Shown here: one piece after another, positions 1 to 8,788 of the stretch
How positions within the stretch are numbered: position 1 is the first letter of the stretch
How the letters are laid out: each line of letters opens with the position of its first letter
Assembly: GCF_001667145.1 (NCBI RefSeq)
Contig: NZ_LZIF01000035.1
Span: forward strand, 1-64,000
DNA from: Mycobacterium sp. 852002-51971_SCH5477799-a
Lineage (GTDB): Bacteria > Actinomycetota > Actinomycetes > Mycobacteriales > Mycobacteriaceae
Direction: 5' to 3'
Length of the DNA stretch: 64,000 bases
Notes under the pieces: generated by a model
Database searches by the model: none
What the model saw: only the letters and a program-made list of their open reading frames with translations
What the model was told of the DNA's origin: nothing
Translations under genes and position numbers: made by a program

Positions 1-151
1 GCGGAGCAGTCGTGCTGGGTGGGGCGGTGGTCGACGAGCTGGACGGCGCGGACTTATGCGCCTGCTGGCAGCCGCACATCATTGCGGCGAGCAGAGCGAC
101 GGACCCAAGCCAGGCGGCGGCACTGCGCGCGCTAAAACGACGGTGAATCAT
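1..151 (-). CDS. Putative secreted lipoprotein, N-terminal part only
   Basis: This reading frame runs leftward off the window edge, so only the first 50 residues are visible. They form a lipoprotein-type signal peptide. A basic start (MIHRRFSARS) is followed by a hydrophobic core (WLGSVALLAAMM) and a cysteine motif (MCGC) that can serve as lipobox. After the cysteine comes a Ser/Thr/Pro-rich linker, as in many mycobacterial exported lipoproteins. The ATG is the complement of 149-151. The mature domain lies outside the window, so no function can be given. The gene is divergent from the TetR gene to its right, with about 190 bp between them. Confidence 0.7.
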   Translation of the reverse strand, partial: MIHRRFSARSAAAWLGSVALLAAMMCGCQQAHKSAPSSSSTTAPPSTTAP

Positions 152-305
152 CTTCGATGCACTCTACTCGCAGGATCATTGATTCCACGCTCGACGTGAA
201 CTCTTGCACGGCAATTTCTTTGGTGTGTTGAGCCCCAATGGGCTGGCATGGCGGGCGGGGCCAGGCCTGTGTGCGCACGGTACGACGCTGCGGTCTTTAC
301 TGACA

Positions 306-322
306 CTACGAATATAGAGTAG
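306..322. promoter_or_regulatory. Operator-like site upstream of the TetR gene
   Basis: The 17-mer CTACGAATATAGAGTAG matches the 17-mer at 1082-1098 at 15 of 17 positions. Each contains an imperfect inverted repeat (CACTA or CTCTA, six bases, TAGAG). Its position just before the TetR gene suggests autoregulation. This is inferred from symmetry and duplication. Confidence 0.55.
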
Positions 323-342
323 GGTCCTTGTTTACCAGAATC

Positions 343-1023
343 ATGGATAAGCGACGCAAACCCAACCCTGCCGAACGCCGCCGCGACCTATGCGATGCGG
401 CGATTCGGTTATTGGCCGATGACGGGGCCAAGGGATTAAGCCACCTGAAGGTCGACCGCAAGGCCGGGGTGCCGGACGGTACGACCTCGTTCTATTTCCG
501 CACGCGATCGGCGTTGTTGCGCGCGGCCGCCGAACGCTCGGCCGAGCTCGACCTCGCCGAGCTGCAGGCCATTGCGGACAGTTCCGATTCCGGTGAAGAT
601 CGCGCGCCCTCGCGCTTGTCACAAGTGGTCATCCAGGCCGGCAGCGATCCGCAGTTGTACCGGACCAGAGCCCGATACGAGCTGACCATGCAGGCCACCC
701 GCGACCCCGCGCTGGCCGCGATTCTGCAGCAGGCCACCGACGAGTTCACCAAACTGCACCGGGAAATCCTGGTGCAGCTGATGCCGCACGGCGCGGAGCT
801 GGATCCGGCCGTCGTCGAGGATCTGAGCAACGTCACGCTGACGTTCATCAATGGCCTGCTGCAGCGGTTCGCGCACGGCGACCGGATCATCGACAGCCCC
901 GAACAGCTCGACGGAATCTTGTCGGCGATCGCGGCTGGGATCTTGAAGAGTTCGGCAAAGGGACGGCTCACCCAGACCGGCGGCCTTCGGGTGTTGCGCC
1001 GCGGGGCCCACGGGTCCGCGTGA
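343..1023 (+). CDS. TetR-family transcriptional regulator
   Basis: A 226-residue one-component repressor. The N-terminal 60 residues form a TetR DNA-binding domain (RRDLCDAAIRLLADDG, then the turn and recognition helix ending in TTSFYFRTRSALL). The rest is a helical ligand and dimer domain with no recognisable ligand signature. The ATG at 343 is preferred; a TTG at 328 is in frame and would add five residues. An operator-like palindrome sits 20 bp upstream and is repeated before the P450 gene at 1267. The protein therefore probably controls itself and the six-gene operon behind it. The inducer is unknown, though a substrate of the P450 or a CoA thioester would be typical. Confidence 0.9.
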   Translation: MDKRRKPNPAERRRDLCDAAIRLLADDGAKGLSHLKVDRKAGVPDGTTSFYFRTRSALLRAAAERSAELDLAELQAIADSSDSGEDRAPSRLSQVVIQAGSDPQLYRTRARYELTMQATRDPALAAILQQATDEFTKLHREILVQLMPHGAELDPAVVEDLSNVTLTFINGLLQRFAHGDRIIDSPEQLDGILSAIAAGILKSSAKGRLTQTGGLRVLRRGAHGSA

Positions 1024-1045
1024 GAGCGCCGGGCGGACACGGTGT

Positions 1046-1063
1046 CTCTGGCTCTTGCCAGAG
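1046..1063. terminator. Possible hairpin after the TetR gene
   Basis: A perfect six-base inverted repeat (CTCTGG / CCAGAG) with a six-base loop lies 22 bp past the TetR stop codon. No T-run follows, so it is at most a weak terminator. Confidence 0.3.
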
Positions 1064-1081
1064 CACCCGCTGTATGGTTCT

Positions 1082-1098
1082 CTACGAGAATAGAGTAG
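1082..1098. promoter_or_regulatory. Operator-like site upstream of the P450 operon
   Basis: CTACGAGAATAGAGTAG, 15 of 17 bases identical to the site at 306-322. The perfect inverted repeat CTCTA, six bases, TAGAG spans 1080-1095. It lies about 170 bp before the P450 start, the right place to control the operon promoter. Confidence 0.55.
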
Positions 1099-1266
1099 CC
1101 CGACGTTCATGCGCCGTTTTCAGCGGAGCTTGTGCACATATCAGAGCAACGCAATTAAGCGGAGTGTACAAATTGCCCCAACCGAACCCAGCGCTGCGAC
1201 GCTGGCAGCGCGAGCCCTGGTGCAGGAATTGCGGGCATCTAAAACTGCAGTGGTAGGAGGGATTTC

Positions 1267-2472
1267 GTGACGGCGAGCACCGATAGCCATGTTCGTTTCG
1301 ATCCATACGATGTCGGGCTGATCGCCGACCCGTATCCCATGTTCGCACGATTGCGCGAGGAGGCGCCGCTTTACTACAACGCCGAATACGATTTCTACGC
1401 CCTGAGCCGCTATGCCGATGTCAGCAAGGCGCTCGTCGACCACGAGACATTCAGCTCGGCGCGGGGCGCGATCCTGGAACTGATCAGGGCCAACCTCGAA
1501 ATCCCGTCGGGCATGTTGATCTTCGAGGATCCGCCTATTCACGACGTGCACCGCAAACTGCTGTCGCGCATGTTCACCCCGCGCAGGATCGCCGCGCTCG
1601 AGCCGATGATCCGGGACTTCTGCGCACAGTGCCTGGATCCGCTGGTTGGCTCGGATCGTTTCGACTTCGTCACCGACCTGGGTGCGCAGATGCCGATGAA
1701 GGTCATCAGCATGTTGCTGGGCATCCCCGAGGAAGATCAGGAGTACATCCGGGACCGGGGCAACGCGCAACTGCGTACCGAAGCCGGCAAGCCCATGAAC
1801 GCCGCCGAGGAGGGGCTGTCGGTGGGCGAGCAGTTCGAGGCCTACATCGACTGGCGCGCCGACCACCCGTCCGACGACATCATGACCGAGCTGCTCAACG
1901 TCGAATTCGTGGACGAAACCGGCTCCATCAGGCGGCTGTCTCGCGAGGAGATCCTCGTCTACCTCAACGTCGTCGCCGGGGCCGGCAACGAAACGACTAC
2001 CCGGCTGATCGGTTGGTCCGGAAAGGTTCTCGCCGAACACCCCGATCAGCGCCGGGACCTCGTCGAGAACCCGACGCTCATCCCGCAGGCCATCGAGGAA
2101 TTACTGCGGTACGAACCGCCGGCACCGCACGTGTCCCGTTACGTGACCCGCGACGTATCCGTGCACGAGCAGACCGTGCCCGAGGGCAGCGTGATGATGA
2201 TGCTGATCGGTTCGGCGTGCCGCGACGAGGCCCAGTTCGGGCCCGACGCAAACGAATTCAACATTCACCGCACGATCCGCCCGCACCTCACCTTCAGCAT
2301 GGGAACGCACTTCTGCCTGGGCTCGGCGCTGGCACGTCTGGAAGGCCGCATCGCCCTGGAAGAGATCCTGAAACGATTCCCCGAGTGGGAGGTCGACCTG
2401 AGCGCTGCCATCCTCAGTCCAACCTCCACGGTGCGGGGCTGGGAGTGTATGCCGGCGCAGGTGTCACGATGA
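1267..2472 (+). CDS. Cytochrome P450
   Basis: A soluble 401-residue P450 monooxygenase needing external ferredoxin and reductase. The haem-binding loop FSMGTHFCLG near residue 345 carries the axial cysteine. The I-helix AGNETTTR supplies the oxygen-activating acid-alcohol pair. The K-helix ExxR is in IEELLRYEPP. The GTG start is supported by TAGGAGGG at 1256-1263. The stop overlaps the next SDR start by four bases, so the two are translationally coupled. Partners in the operon are an SDR, a crotonase and a CoA-transferase, so the product is probably an alcohol that is oxidised further and degraded as a CoA ester. The exact CYP family cannot be assigned by eye. Confidence 0.95.
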   Translation: MTASTDSHVRFDPYDVGLIADPYPMFARLREEAPLYYNAEYDFYALSRYADVSKALVDHETFSSARGAILELIRANLEIPSGMLIFEDPPIHDVHRKLLSRMFTPRRIAALEPMIRDFCAQCLDPLVGSDRFDFVTDLGAQMPMKVISMLLGIPEEDQEYIRDRGNAQLRTEAGKPMNAAEEGLSVGEQFEAYIDWRADHPSDDIMTELLNVEFVDETGSIRRLSREEILVYLNVVAGAGNETTTRLIGWSGKVLAEHPDQRRDLVENPTLIPQAIEELLRYEPPAPHVSRYVTRDVSVHEQTVPEGSVMMMLIGSACRDEAQFGPDANEFNIHRTIRPHLTFSMGTHFCLGSALARLEGRIALEEILKRFPEWEVDLSAAILSPTSTVRGWECMPAQVSR

Positions 2473-3305
2473 CCGGCCGAGTCGAGGGCAAGGTCGCTTT
2501 CATCAGCGGTGCCGCGCGCGGTCAGGGCCGCAGTCACGCCGTCCGTCTGGCGCAAGAGGGCGCCGACATCATCGCGATCGATGTCTGCGGCCCGATCGAC
2601 AACCTGGCTTATCCGCATTCGACGCCCGAAGACCTCGCCGAGACCGCGGATCTGGTGAAGAACCTCGACCGGCGCATCGTGACCGCCCAGGTGGACGTCC
2701 GCGACTACGACGGGCTGAAGGCCGCCGTGGACGACGGGGTCGAACAGCTCGGGCGGCTCGACATCATCGTCGCCAACGCGGGAATCGGCACCTTCGGCAA
2801 CAAGCTGCACAAGATCGGCGAGCAGATCTGGCAGGACATGATCGATGTAAACCTGTCCGGCGTCTGGCACACCGTGAAAGCCGGTGTGCCGCATATCCTC
2901 GCCGGCGGACGCGGTGGCTCCATCGTGCTGACCGGTTCGGTCGGGTCGCATAAGGCTATGGCGTACACCGGCCACTACATCGCCGCCAAACACGGTGTCC
3001 TGGGCCTGATGCGGGCGTTCGCGGTCGAGCTGGGTCAGCACAGCATTCGCGTGAACTCGGTCCATCCCAGTCAGGTCAATACGCCGATGACCATGAATGA
3101 CATCACTTTCCGGCTGTTTCGACCGGATCTGGAGAATCCGGGGCCGGAGGATTTCGCGCCGTTCTCGCAGATGACCCACACGATGCCGGTGCCGTGGGTG
3201 GAAGCCGTCGACATCAGCAACGCCGTCCTGTTTCTCGCCTCTGACGAATCTCGTTACATCACCGGCGTTTCGCTGCCAGTCGATGCGGGCGCATTGCTCA
3301 AATAG
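2469..3305 (+). CDS. SDR oxidoreductase, mycofactocin-coupled type
   Basis: A 278-residue short-chain dehydrogenase. The cofactor motif is GAARGQGRSHA near residues 14-24. The NAG motif is VANAGIG, and the catalytic YxxxK is in GHYIAAKHG. The GQGRSH form of the glycine motif and the long insert near residues 40-60 are typical of actinobacterial SDRs that keep NAD bound and pass electrons to mycofactocin. That coupling is family knowledge, not visible here. The protein probably oxidises the alcohol made by the P450 with which it overlaps. A close paralogue lies at 38246-39109. Confidence 0.92.
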   Translation: MTGRVEGKVAFISGAARGQGRSHAVRLAQEGADIIAIDVCGPIDNLAYPHSTPEDLAETADLVKNLDRRIVTAQVDVRDYDGLKAAVDDGVEQLGRLDIIVANAGIGTFGNKLHKIGEQIWQDMIDVNLSGVWHTVKAGVPHILAGGRGGSIVLTGSVGSHKAMAYTGHYIAAKHGVLGLMRAFAVELGQHSIRVNSVHPSQVNTPMTMNDITFRLFRPDLENPGPEDFAPFSQMTHTMPVPWVEAVDISNAVLFLASDESRYITGVSLPVDAGALLK

Positions 3306-3339
3306 GCAATAAGTAAGAACCAAGTGAAAGAAGAAGCCC

Positions 3340-4308
3340 ATGCCCGAATATGACTACGAAAAGCTGAAGAAGGAAGCCGAGCAGTACATCAAGTTCGAAA
3401 AGGACAAGAAGAACCGGATCGCCTACATCACGTTCGACCGTCCCGACGCGCAGAACGCCACCAGTTTAGGCATGCGGCAGAACTACGCGGACCTCATCCA
3501 CAAATGCAACGTGGACGACGAAGTCAAGGTGGTGGTGATCCGCGGCGAGGGAGAAGATTTCGGCAGCGGCGGCGACCTGCCCGAGCAGCGTCCGATGCTG
3601 GAGAACCCGGGCCTGCCACTGCATCACGAGCTCGCAATCAACGACGACGACGTCAAGTACCCACCGGGTGGTTCCTACCGTTATCTGTCGACTGTCACCG
3701 ACTTTTATGCCAAGGCCCGCGCGGGAAACCGTCCGCTGCAGGAGCTTCGGAAGATCAGCATCATCGAGGCCAAGGGCTACTGCTACGGGTGGCACTTCTA
3801 TCAGGCGGGCGACGCCGACCTGGTGATCGCTAGCGACGACGCGCTCTTCGGCCACCCGGCCTTCCGATACGTGGGCTGGGGACCACGCCTGTGGTGGTGG
3901 GCCGAGACGATGGGCCTGCGTAAGTTCTCCGAGATGCTGTTCACCGGAAGGCCGTTCAGCGCGAAGGAAATGTACGACTGCGGCTTCGTCAACAGTGTGG
4001 TGCCCCGCGACAAGCTGGAGGCCGAGACCGAGAAATACGCGCTGGCGTGCTCGAAGTCGCGCCCGACCGACACGGTCGCGGTCCAGAAGACGTTCCTCGA
4101 GCTGTACAAGCAGCACAAGGGCGAGTACTTCGGCAGCCTGCTGACCGGCATGGTCGAGGGCATGCTGCCGATGATCCAAAACGACGCGGAAGAGGTCGAC
4201 CTCACCGAAGGCACTTTCAACAAGGGCCTCAACAATGTGGTCAAGGACAACGACTTGAACTTCCCGCCGGAGTGGCGCCTGAGCCGCTCGGGTCGCGCGA
4301 AGCCCTGA
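3340..4308 (+). CDS. Crotonase-fold (enoyl-CoA hydratase/isomerase family) protein
   Basis: A 322-residue member of the crotonase superfamily, longer than the usual 260. The first oxyanion-hole region reads GEDFGSGGDLPEQ near residue 77. The second reads EAKGYCYGWHFYQAGDADL, where the usual GGG turn is replaced by CYGW. An extra acidic insert lies between them, around residues 90-125. The active-site glutamates of classical hydratases are not clearly present, so hydratase chemistry is uncertain. Hydrolase or C-C cleavage activity are alternatives. It lies 34 bp after the SDR and 19 bp before the CoA-transferase in the same operon, so its substrate is probably a CoA thioester made there. Confidence 0.85.
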   Translation: MPEYDYEKLKKEAEQYIKFEKDKKNRIAYITFDRPDAQNATSLGMRQNYADLIHKCNVDDEVKVVVIRGEGEDFGSGGDLPEQRPMLENPGLPLHHELAINDDDVKYPPGGSYRYLSTVTDFYAKARAGNRPLQELRKISIIEAKGYCYGWHFYQAGDADLVIASDDALFGHPAFRYVGWGPRLWWWAETMGLRKFSEMLFTGRPFSAKEMYDCGFVNSVVPRDKLEAETEKYALACSKSRPTDTVAVQKTFLELYKQHKGEYFGSLLTGMVEGMLPMIQNDAEEVDLTEGTFNKGLNNVVKDNDLNFPPEWRLSRSGRAKP

Positions 4309-4327
4309 CCGTTTTGGCGGGGCGTGC

Positions 4328-6679
4328 ATGTCCGCACTGACGGGTATCAGGGTCGTCGAGTTAGCCGAATCCGTTGCGGGGGAGTACTGCGGAAAACTGC
4401 TGGCCGACTTCGGCGCCGAGGTCATCAAGATCGAGGCGCCGAAGGGCGGCAGCGCGACCCGCGCGATGGCGCCCGTCCTCGCCGACGGGTGCGAAGGCAG
4501 CGCGCTGTTCGCCTACCTCAACACCAACAAGGACTCCGTCGTTCTCGATCTCGGCTCGGCGGCCGACGTCGAGCGGCTGCACCAGCTGATCGACACCGCC
4601 GACGCCGTCATTGAAGGCCGGTCGATGGACTGGTCCGCGCGCCATCCGTCGGTGGTCTTCTGCTCCATCACCCCGTACGGTCACGGGGTTGCCGCCGAAT
4701 TCGACCATGCCCGCAGCATCAACGTGTTTCACGCCAGCGGGTGGGGATATCACACTCCGAGCCACCCGGACCCGGGCAAGCCCCCGCTGCAGGGACCGGG
4801 GCGCTTTCTGGTCGACTACGAAGCTGGGCTGGAGGCGGCGTTGTGTGTCGTGTCATCGCTGTGCGGGCGCCTGCACACCGGCCAGGGCGAGTCGATCGAC
4901 GTCTCCCAGCAGGCCGTGCTGGTCTCACGCGCCGATTGCATCCTGGGCCGCTTCGTCACCGGCGAGGTGCCGGCCGACGGTGCACGCGATGATTACGATC
5001 AGGCCGGACCGGCGGCGTTTTTCGCCTGCGCGGATGGCTTCGTCTACCTGTACATGACCAGCCGGTCCCACTGGGCCGGGGTGAAAACCCTGATGGGCCA
5101 CGCCGAATGGCTCGACGGTTTCGAGGACGACTGGCTGGAGTTCTCCGTTACCGCCGAGAAGGTCGCCGCCTTTCAGCGGGGCTTCGCCTCGTGGGTAGCC
5201 GGCCTGCCCAAAGAGGAGGCGTCGGAAAGGGCGCAGCGGCTCGGCGTGCCGCTCGTACCCGTCAATGGCGCTGCGGACCTGCATCATTCGCCACAGTATC
5301 GTCATCGCGGCTTCTTCCAACAGGTTCGCCATCCGGTACTGGGCGACGCGGAGTATCCGACCGTCCCGTATGCATTCAGCGCAACGCCCGCCCGAATCGC
5401 CCGTGCTGCACCACTTCTCGGTGAGCACACCCTGTCGGTCATGGGAAGCATCGATGCCCCGCGCCCACGACCGCCGCTCAGGGCGGCGCAACTGAAGCCA
5501 CCCAAGAACCCGCGGGGCGGGCCGCTGGAAGGCGTGCGCATCGTCGAGCTCACCAAAGTGTGGGCCGGTCCGTACGCCGGGAAGCTGCTGGCGATGCTGG
5601 GCGCCGAAGTCATCAAGGTCGAGACGGCCGACAGCCCCGAGGAGATGCGCGCATACGGTGGCACCGACATCAACCACGCGCCGTACTTCCTGAGCATCAA
5701 CCCCGAAATCCTCAGTGTGGACCTCGATATCAAGTCGACAGAGGGGATGGTGCGGCTGCGCGAGCTGATCGCCCGCAGCGACATCGTCATCAACAACCTG
5801 CGTCCCGGCGCCATGGAACGTCAGGGCCTGGCGTATCAACAGCTCACCGAGATCAAGCCCGACATCATCTCCGTGTCGATCAAGATGTGGGGCAACGACG
5901 GGCCACTGGGTCACCAGACCGGTTACGCGCCATGCTTTGCCGCGCTGGCCGGCCCCGCCTCGCTGGTCGGCTATCCCGGCGGGCCACCGCTGGGGACGAG
6001 CATGCGCTACGGCGACTCGACGGTGGGCGCCGCCGCCGCATATGCCGCTGTGGTGGCATTGCTGCACCGGGAGCTCAGCGGCGCAGGTCAATTCGTCGAC
6101 GTGTCGGCGGTGGAGACCCTCTCCTCGATGATCGGTGACTGCCTGCTCGAGCAAGCGCTGACCGGGCGGCCTCTGGGCCCCAGCGGCAACGGCCACCCGG
6201 ACATGTGCCCGCATGGCTGCTACCCGTGTGCCGACGGCGCGTGGATCACGGTCGCCGTCGCGGATGACGCCGAATGGCGCGGGTTGTGCGAGACACTCGG
6301 CGCCGCGACGTTGGCGGACGAGCCCCGCTACGCCACCGACGCTGCGCGGCACCGGCATGCCGAAGCGCTCGACGCGGATCTCGCCCGGCTCACTCGGGCC
6401 CGGGACGCAGGGCGGCTCGCCGAGCGACTGCGCGCGGCCGGGGTGCCGGCCGCCAAGAGCGCCACGTCGGTGGATGTGCTTGCCGATCAACGGCTGTGGG
6501 ACCGCGAGCTGTACCGCTTCGTCACGGATCACCGGGAAGGCCAGCGGCCGGTGCTGGGGCCGTCCTGGCGGATGGTCCGACGCCCGGCCCGGATCGAGCG
6601 CGGCGCGCCGGACCTGGGCGAGCACACCGACTACGTTCTACACGAGCTACTTGGCAAGCAACCGATGGGCGGAACATGA
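4328..6679 (+). CDS. Double-domain family III CoA-transferase (CaiB/BaiF)
   Basis: A 783-residue protein made of two consecutive CaiB/BaiF domains, roughly residues 1-385 and 398-783. Each opens with the same signature: GIRVVELAESVAGEYCGKLL in the first and GVRIVELTKVWAGPYAGKLL in the second. Each continues with GAEVIKIE or GAEVIKVE. Family III enzymes move CoA between acids through an aspartyl-CoA intermediate and normally work as interlocked dimers of single-domain chains. The fusion could form that pair within one chain. Its stop overlaps the following SDR start. In this operon it probably loads CoA onto the acid product of the P450/SDR steps. Confidence 0.92.
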   Translation: MSALTGIRVVELAESVAGEYCGKLLADFGAEVIKIEAPKGGSATRAMAPVLADGCEGSALFAYLNTNKDSVVLDLGSAADVERLHQLIDTADAVIEGRSMDWSARHPSVVFCSITPYGHGVAAEFDHARSINVFHASGWGYHTPSHPDPGKPPLQGPGRFLVDYEAGLEAALCVVSSLCGRLHTGQGESIDVSQQAVLVSRADCILGRFVTGEVPADGARDDYDQAGPAAFFACADGFVYLYMTSRSHWAGVKTLMGHAEWLDGFEDDWLEFSVTAEKVAAFQRGFASWVAGLPKEEASERAQRLGVPLVPVNGAADLHHSPQYRHRGFFQQVRHPVLGDAEYPTVPYAFSATPARIARAAPLLGEHTLSVMGSIDAPRPRPPLRAAQLKPPKNPRGGPLEGVRIVELTKVWAGPYAGKLLAMLGAEVIKVETADSPEEMRAYGGTDINHAPYFLSINPEILSVDLDIKSTEGMVRLRELIARSDIVINNLRPGAMERQGLAYQQLTEIKPDIISVSIKMWGNDGPLGHQTGYAPCFAALAGPASLVGYPGGPPLGTSMRYGDSTVGAAAAYAAVVALLHRELSGAGQFVDVSAVETLSSMIGDCLLEQALTGRPLGPSGNGHPDMCPHGCYPCADGAWITVAVADDAEWRGLCETLGAATLADEPRYATDAARHRHAEALDADLARLTRARDAGRLAERLRAAGVPAAKSATSVDVLADQRLWDRELYRFVTDHREGQRPVLGPSWRMVRRPARIERGAPDLGEHTDYVLHELLGKQPMGGT

Positions 6680-7437
6680 CAACACTGGCGCGCACAGCGG
6701 CGCTGGTCACCGGCGCCAGTAGCGGCATCGGCGCGGCAACGGCTCGAGCGCTGGCGGCCCAGGGAGCCGCGGTGGCTCTGCTCGCACGCCGGGCGGACCG
6801 GTTGGCGGCGCTGAGGTCTGAGATCGAATCCGCCGGGGGCACAGCGCTGGTGGTGGCCGCCGACGTGACCGATGCCGAACAGGTGGCGGCCGCTGTGCAG
6901 CGCACCGTTGCCGAGCTGGGGCGCCTTGACATCGTGGTCAACAACGCCGGCATGATGCAATCGGCGCCCGCGGCCGAGGCGTCGCTGCGGGACTGGGACC
7001 AGATGGTGTCCGTCAACGTACAGGGTGTCCTGTACGCCACTCGCGCGGCGCTTCCCCACCTGATCGACGCGGCTGCCGACTCGCCGCGCGGTGTGGCCGA
7101 CCTCGTGACCATCAGTTCCACCGCCGGTTGGGTGGCCCGGCCGAACACCGCGGTGTATTCGCTGACCAAATTTGGCGTGAACGCCTTCAGCGAGAGCCTT
7201 CGCCAAGAGGTTCTCGGCAAGCGGGTCCGGGTCGGGGTGGTAGGCCCCGGAACCGTCGACACCGAAATCTTCAGCCACCTCGCCGAAACGTCGCGCGAGG
7301 CGTTCGAACGCCAGACGGCCGGCATGGTCATGCTGCGGCCCGAAGATATTGCGGATGCCGTGTTGTTCATGGTGACCCGTGACCGCAGGGTCGCGGTCAA
7401 TCACATGTTGGTGCGCTCGGCCGAGCAGACCTGGTAG
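6676..7437 (+). CDS. SDR oxidoreductase
   Basis: A 253-residue classical short-chain dehydrogenase. It has the Rossmann motif TGASSGIG at residues 11-18, NNAG near residue 90 and the catalytic YSLTK pentad. It lacks the insert of the mycofactocin-type SDRs, so it probably uses free NAD(P). The ATG overlaps the CoA-transferase stop codon (ATGA). It probably acts on a hydroxy or keto intermediate in the operon, but the substrate is unknown. Confidence 0.92.
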   Translation: MTTLARTAALVTGASSGIGAATARALAAQGAAVALLARRADRLAALRSEIESAGGTALVVAADVTDAEQVAAAVQRTVAELGRLDIVVNNAGMMQSAPAAEASLRDWDQMVSVNVQGVLYATRAALPHLIDAAADSPRGVADLVTISSTAGWVARPNTAVYSLTKFGVNAFSESLRQEVLGKRVRVGVVGPGTVDTEIFSHLAETSREAFERQTAGMVMLRPEDIADAVLFMVTRDRRVAVNHMLVRSAEQTW

Positions 7438-7441
7438 CGGC

Positions 7442-8788
7442 GTGGCCTTGGATTGGGTGATCGGCGATCATTGTGGCTTACCGTTCCCGGCTGACCCCGC
7501 GGCATTGCTCAGCGGGGGAGCATCCTTCCTGACCAACGCGTTTCGGGCCTCCGGTGTGCTGCGGGAGAACAGCGTCGCGAGGATCAGCGACTTCCGGGAG
7601 ATCAGCGGCGGTAGCACGGGACGCAAGGTTATGCTGTCGGTCGAATACGACCGGCCCACCGCGGATCTGCACACCGAGTTGTTCGTCAAGTTCTCCCGCG
7701 ATCTCGACGATTCGGTGCGAGACCGCGGAAAGACCCAGATGGAGTCCGAGGTCCGGTTCGCGTCGTTGGCACGGGCCCCGCAATTCCCCATCGCGGTGCC
7801 CGATCCGCAATTCGCCGACTATCACGGTCGTAGCGGCAGCGGGATCTTGATCACCGAACGAATCAAGTTCGGTGCCAACGGGATCGAACGCCAATACCAC
7901 AAGTGCCTCGACTACGAGATGCCCGCGCCGTTGGAGCACTACCGCGCGCTCCTGACCGCACTGGCGCGGCTTGCCGGAACGCACCGGTCCGGCCGGCTGC
8001 CCGCGGCACAGACCGCGCACTTTCCGCTGGATGTGCAGGCCGCAACGGTCGGAGAACGACCGCCGCTGTCTGTCGACCGGCTGCAACGACGGGTGCAGCA
8101 GCTGGCCGAATTCGCCAGAACACGGCCCAGTCTGTTGCCTGCTGGCGTGGGCTCATCTGAGTTTCTGGCACGTTTGGCCGACGAGGCGCCTCGGTTGGCC
8201 CTGTTCGAAGACGCGGTCGCGGATCACTTGGTCGCCGACGGTGATTACGTCGCGCTGTGCCATTGGAACGCCAATGTCGACAACGCTTGGTTCTGGCGGG
8301 ACGGCGACGGCACTCTGCGCTGCGGGCTGATGGACTGGGGATGCGTCAGCCAGATGAACCTGGGCATGGCCCTGTGGGGGGCGATGTCCGGCGCCGAGAA
8401 CGAGATGTGGGATCGCCACCTCGACGACTTGTTGGAACTGTTCGTCGCGGAATTCGAGCGTTGTGGCGGTCCGCGCCTGGAGCCGGACCGACTGCGCCGG
8501 CACACGTTGTTGTATGCGGCGGTGATGGGCGTGGCCTGGCTGCTGGACGTACCGGCATTGATACGCAAACGATTCGACGTCGCACCGACCAGCCGGACGG
8601 ACCCACGGATCAGGGAAGATGAGCGCGTGCGCGCCCCCCTGCAGATGCTGTCGAACCTGCTGCTGCTCTGGCAGCGAAACCCGCTGGGCGACCTGCTTGA
8701 CGAGGCGTTGGCCGAGGGGGCCGTGTCGCTTGAGGCGCATCGTCGTCTCGGTCCTGCAGCAGCTTTTCGGGATGGTGAAACACGTTGA
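7442..8788 (+). CDS. APH-like phosphotransferase family protein
   Basis: A 448-residue protein with the fold signatures of aminoglycoside phosphotransferase-like kinases. The catalytic-loop equivalent is [14 protein letters not shown] and the metal-binding motif is LMDWGCV, near residues 276-305. The canonical HGD is changed to HWN, as in distant family members. The GTG start at 7442 lies four bases after the SDR stop, so it is the last gene of the operon. Similar proteins often accompany acyl-CoA catabolism genes in actinobacteria, with unknown substrates. The last 60 codons overlap the convergent 13E12 gene. Confidence 0.75.
   Translation: MALDWVIGDHCGLPFPADPAALLSGGASFLTNAFRASGVLRENSVARISDFREISGGSTGRKVMLSVEYDRPTADLHTELFVKFSRDLDDSVRDRGKTQMESEVRFASLARAPQFPIAVPDPQFADYHGRSGSGILITERIKFGANGIERQYHKCLDYEMPAPLEHYRALLTALARLAGTHRSGRLPAAQTAHFPLDVQAATVGERPPLSVDRLQRRVQQLAEFARTRPSLLPAGVGSSEFLARLADEAPRLALFEDAVADHLVADGDYVALCHWNANVDNAWFWRDGDGTLRCGLMDWGCVSQMNLGMALWGAMSGAENEMWDRHLDDLLELFVAEFERCGGPRLEPDRLRRHTLLYAAVMGVAWLLDVPALIRKRFDVAPTSRTDPRIREDERVRAPLQMLSNLLLLWQRNPLGDLLDEALAEGAVSLEAHRRLGPAAAFRDGETR

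Noticed and set aside
4925..6625. A 566-codon minus-strand frame
   Set aside because: It is the shadow of the double CoA-transferase gene, with no recognisable domain.
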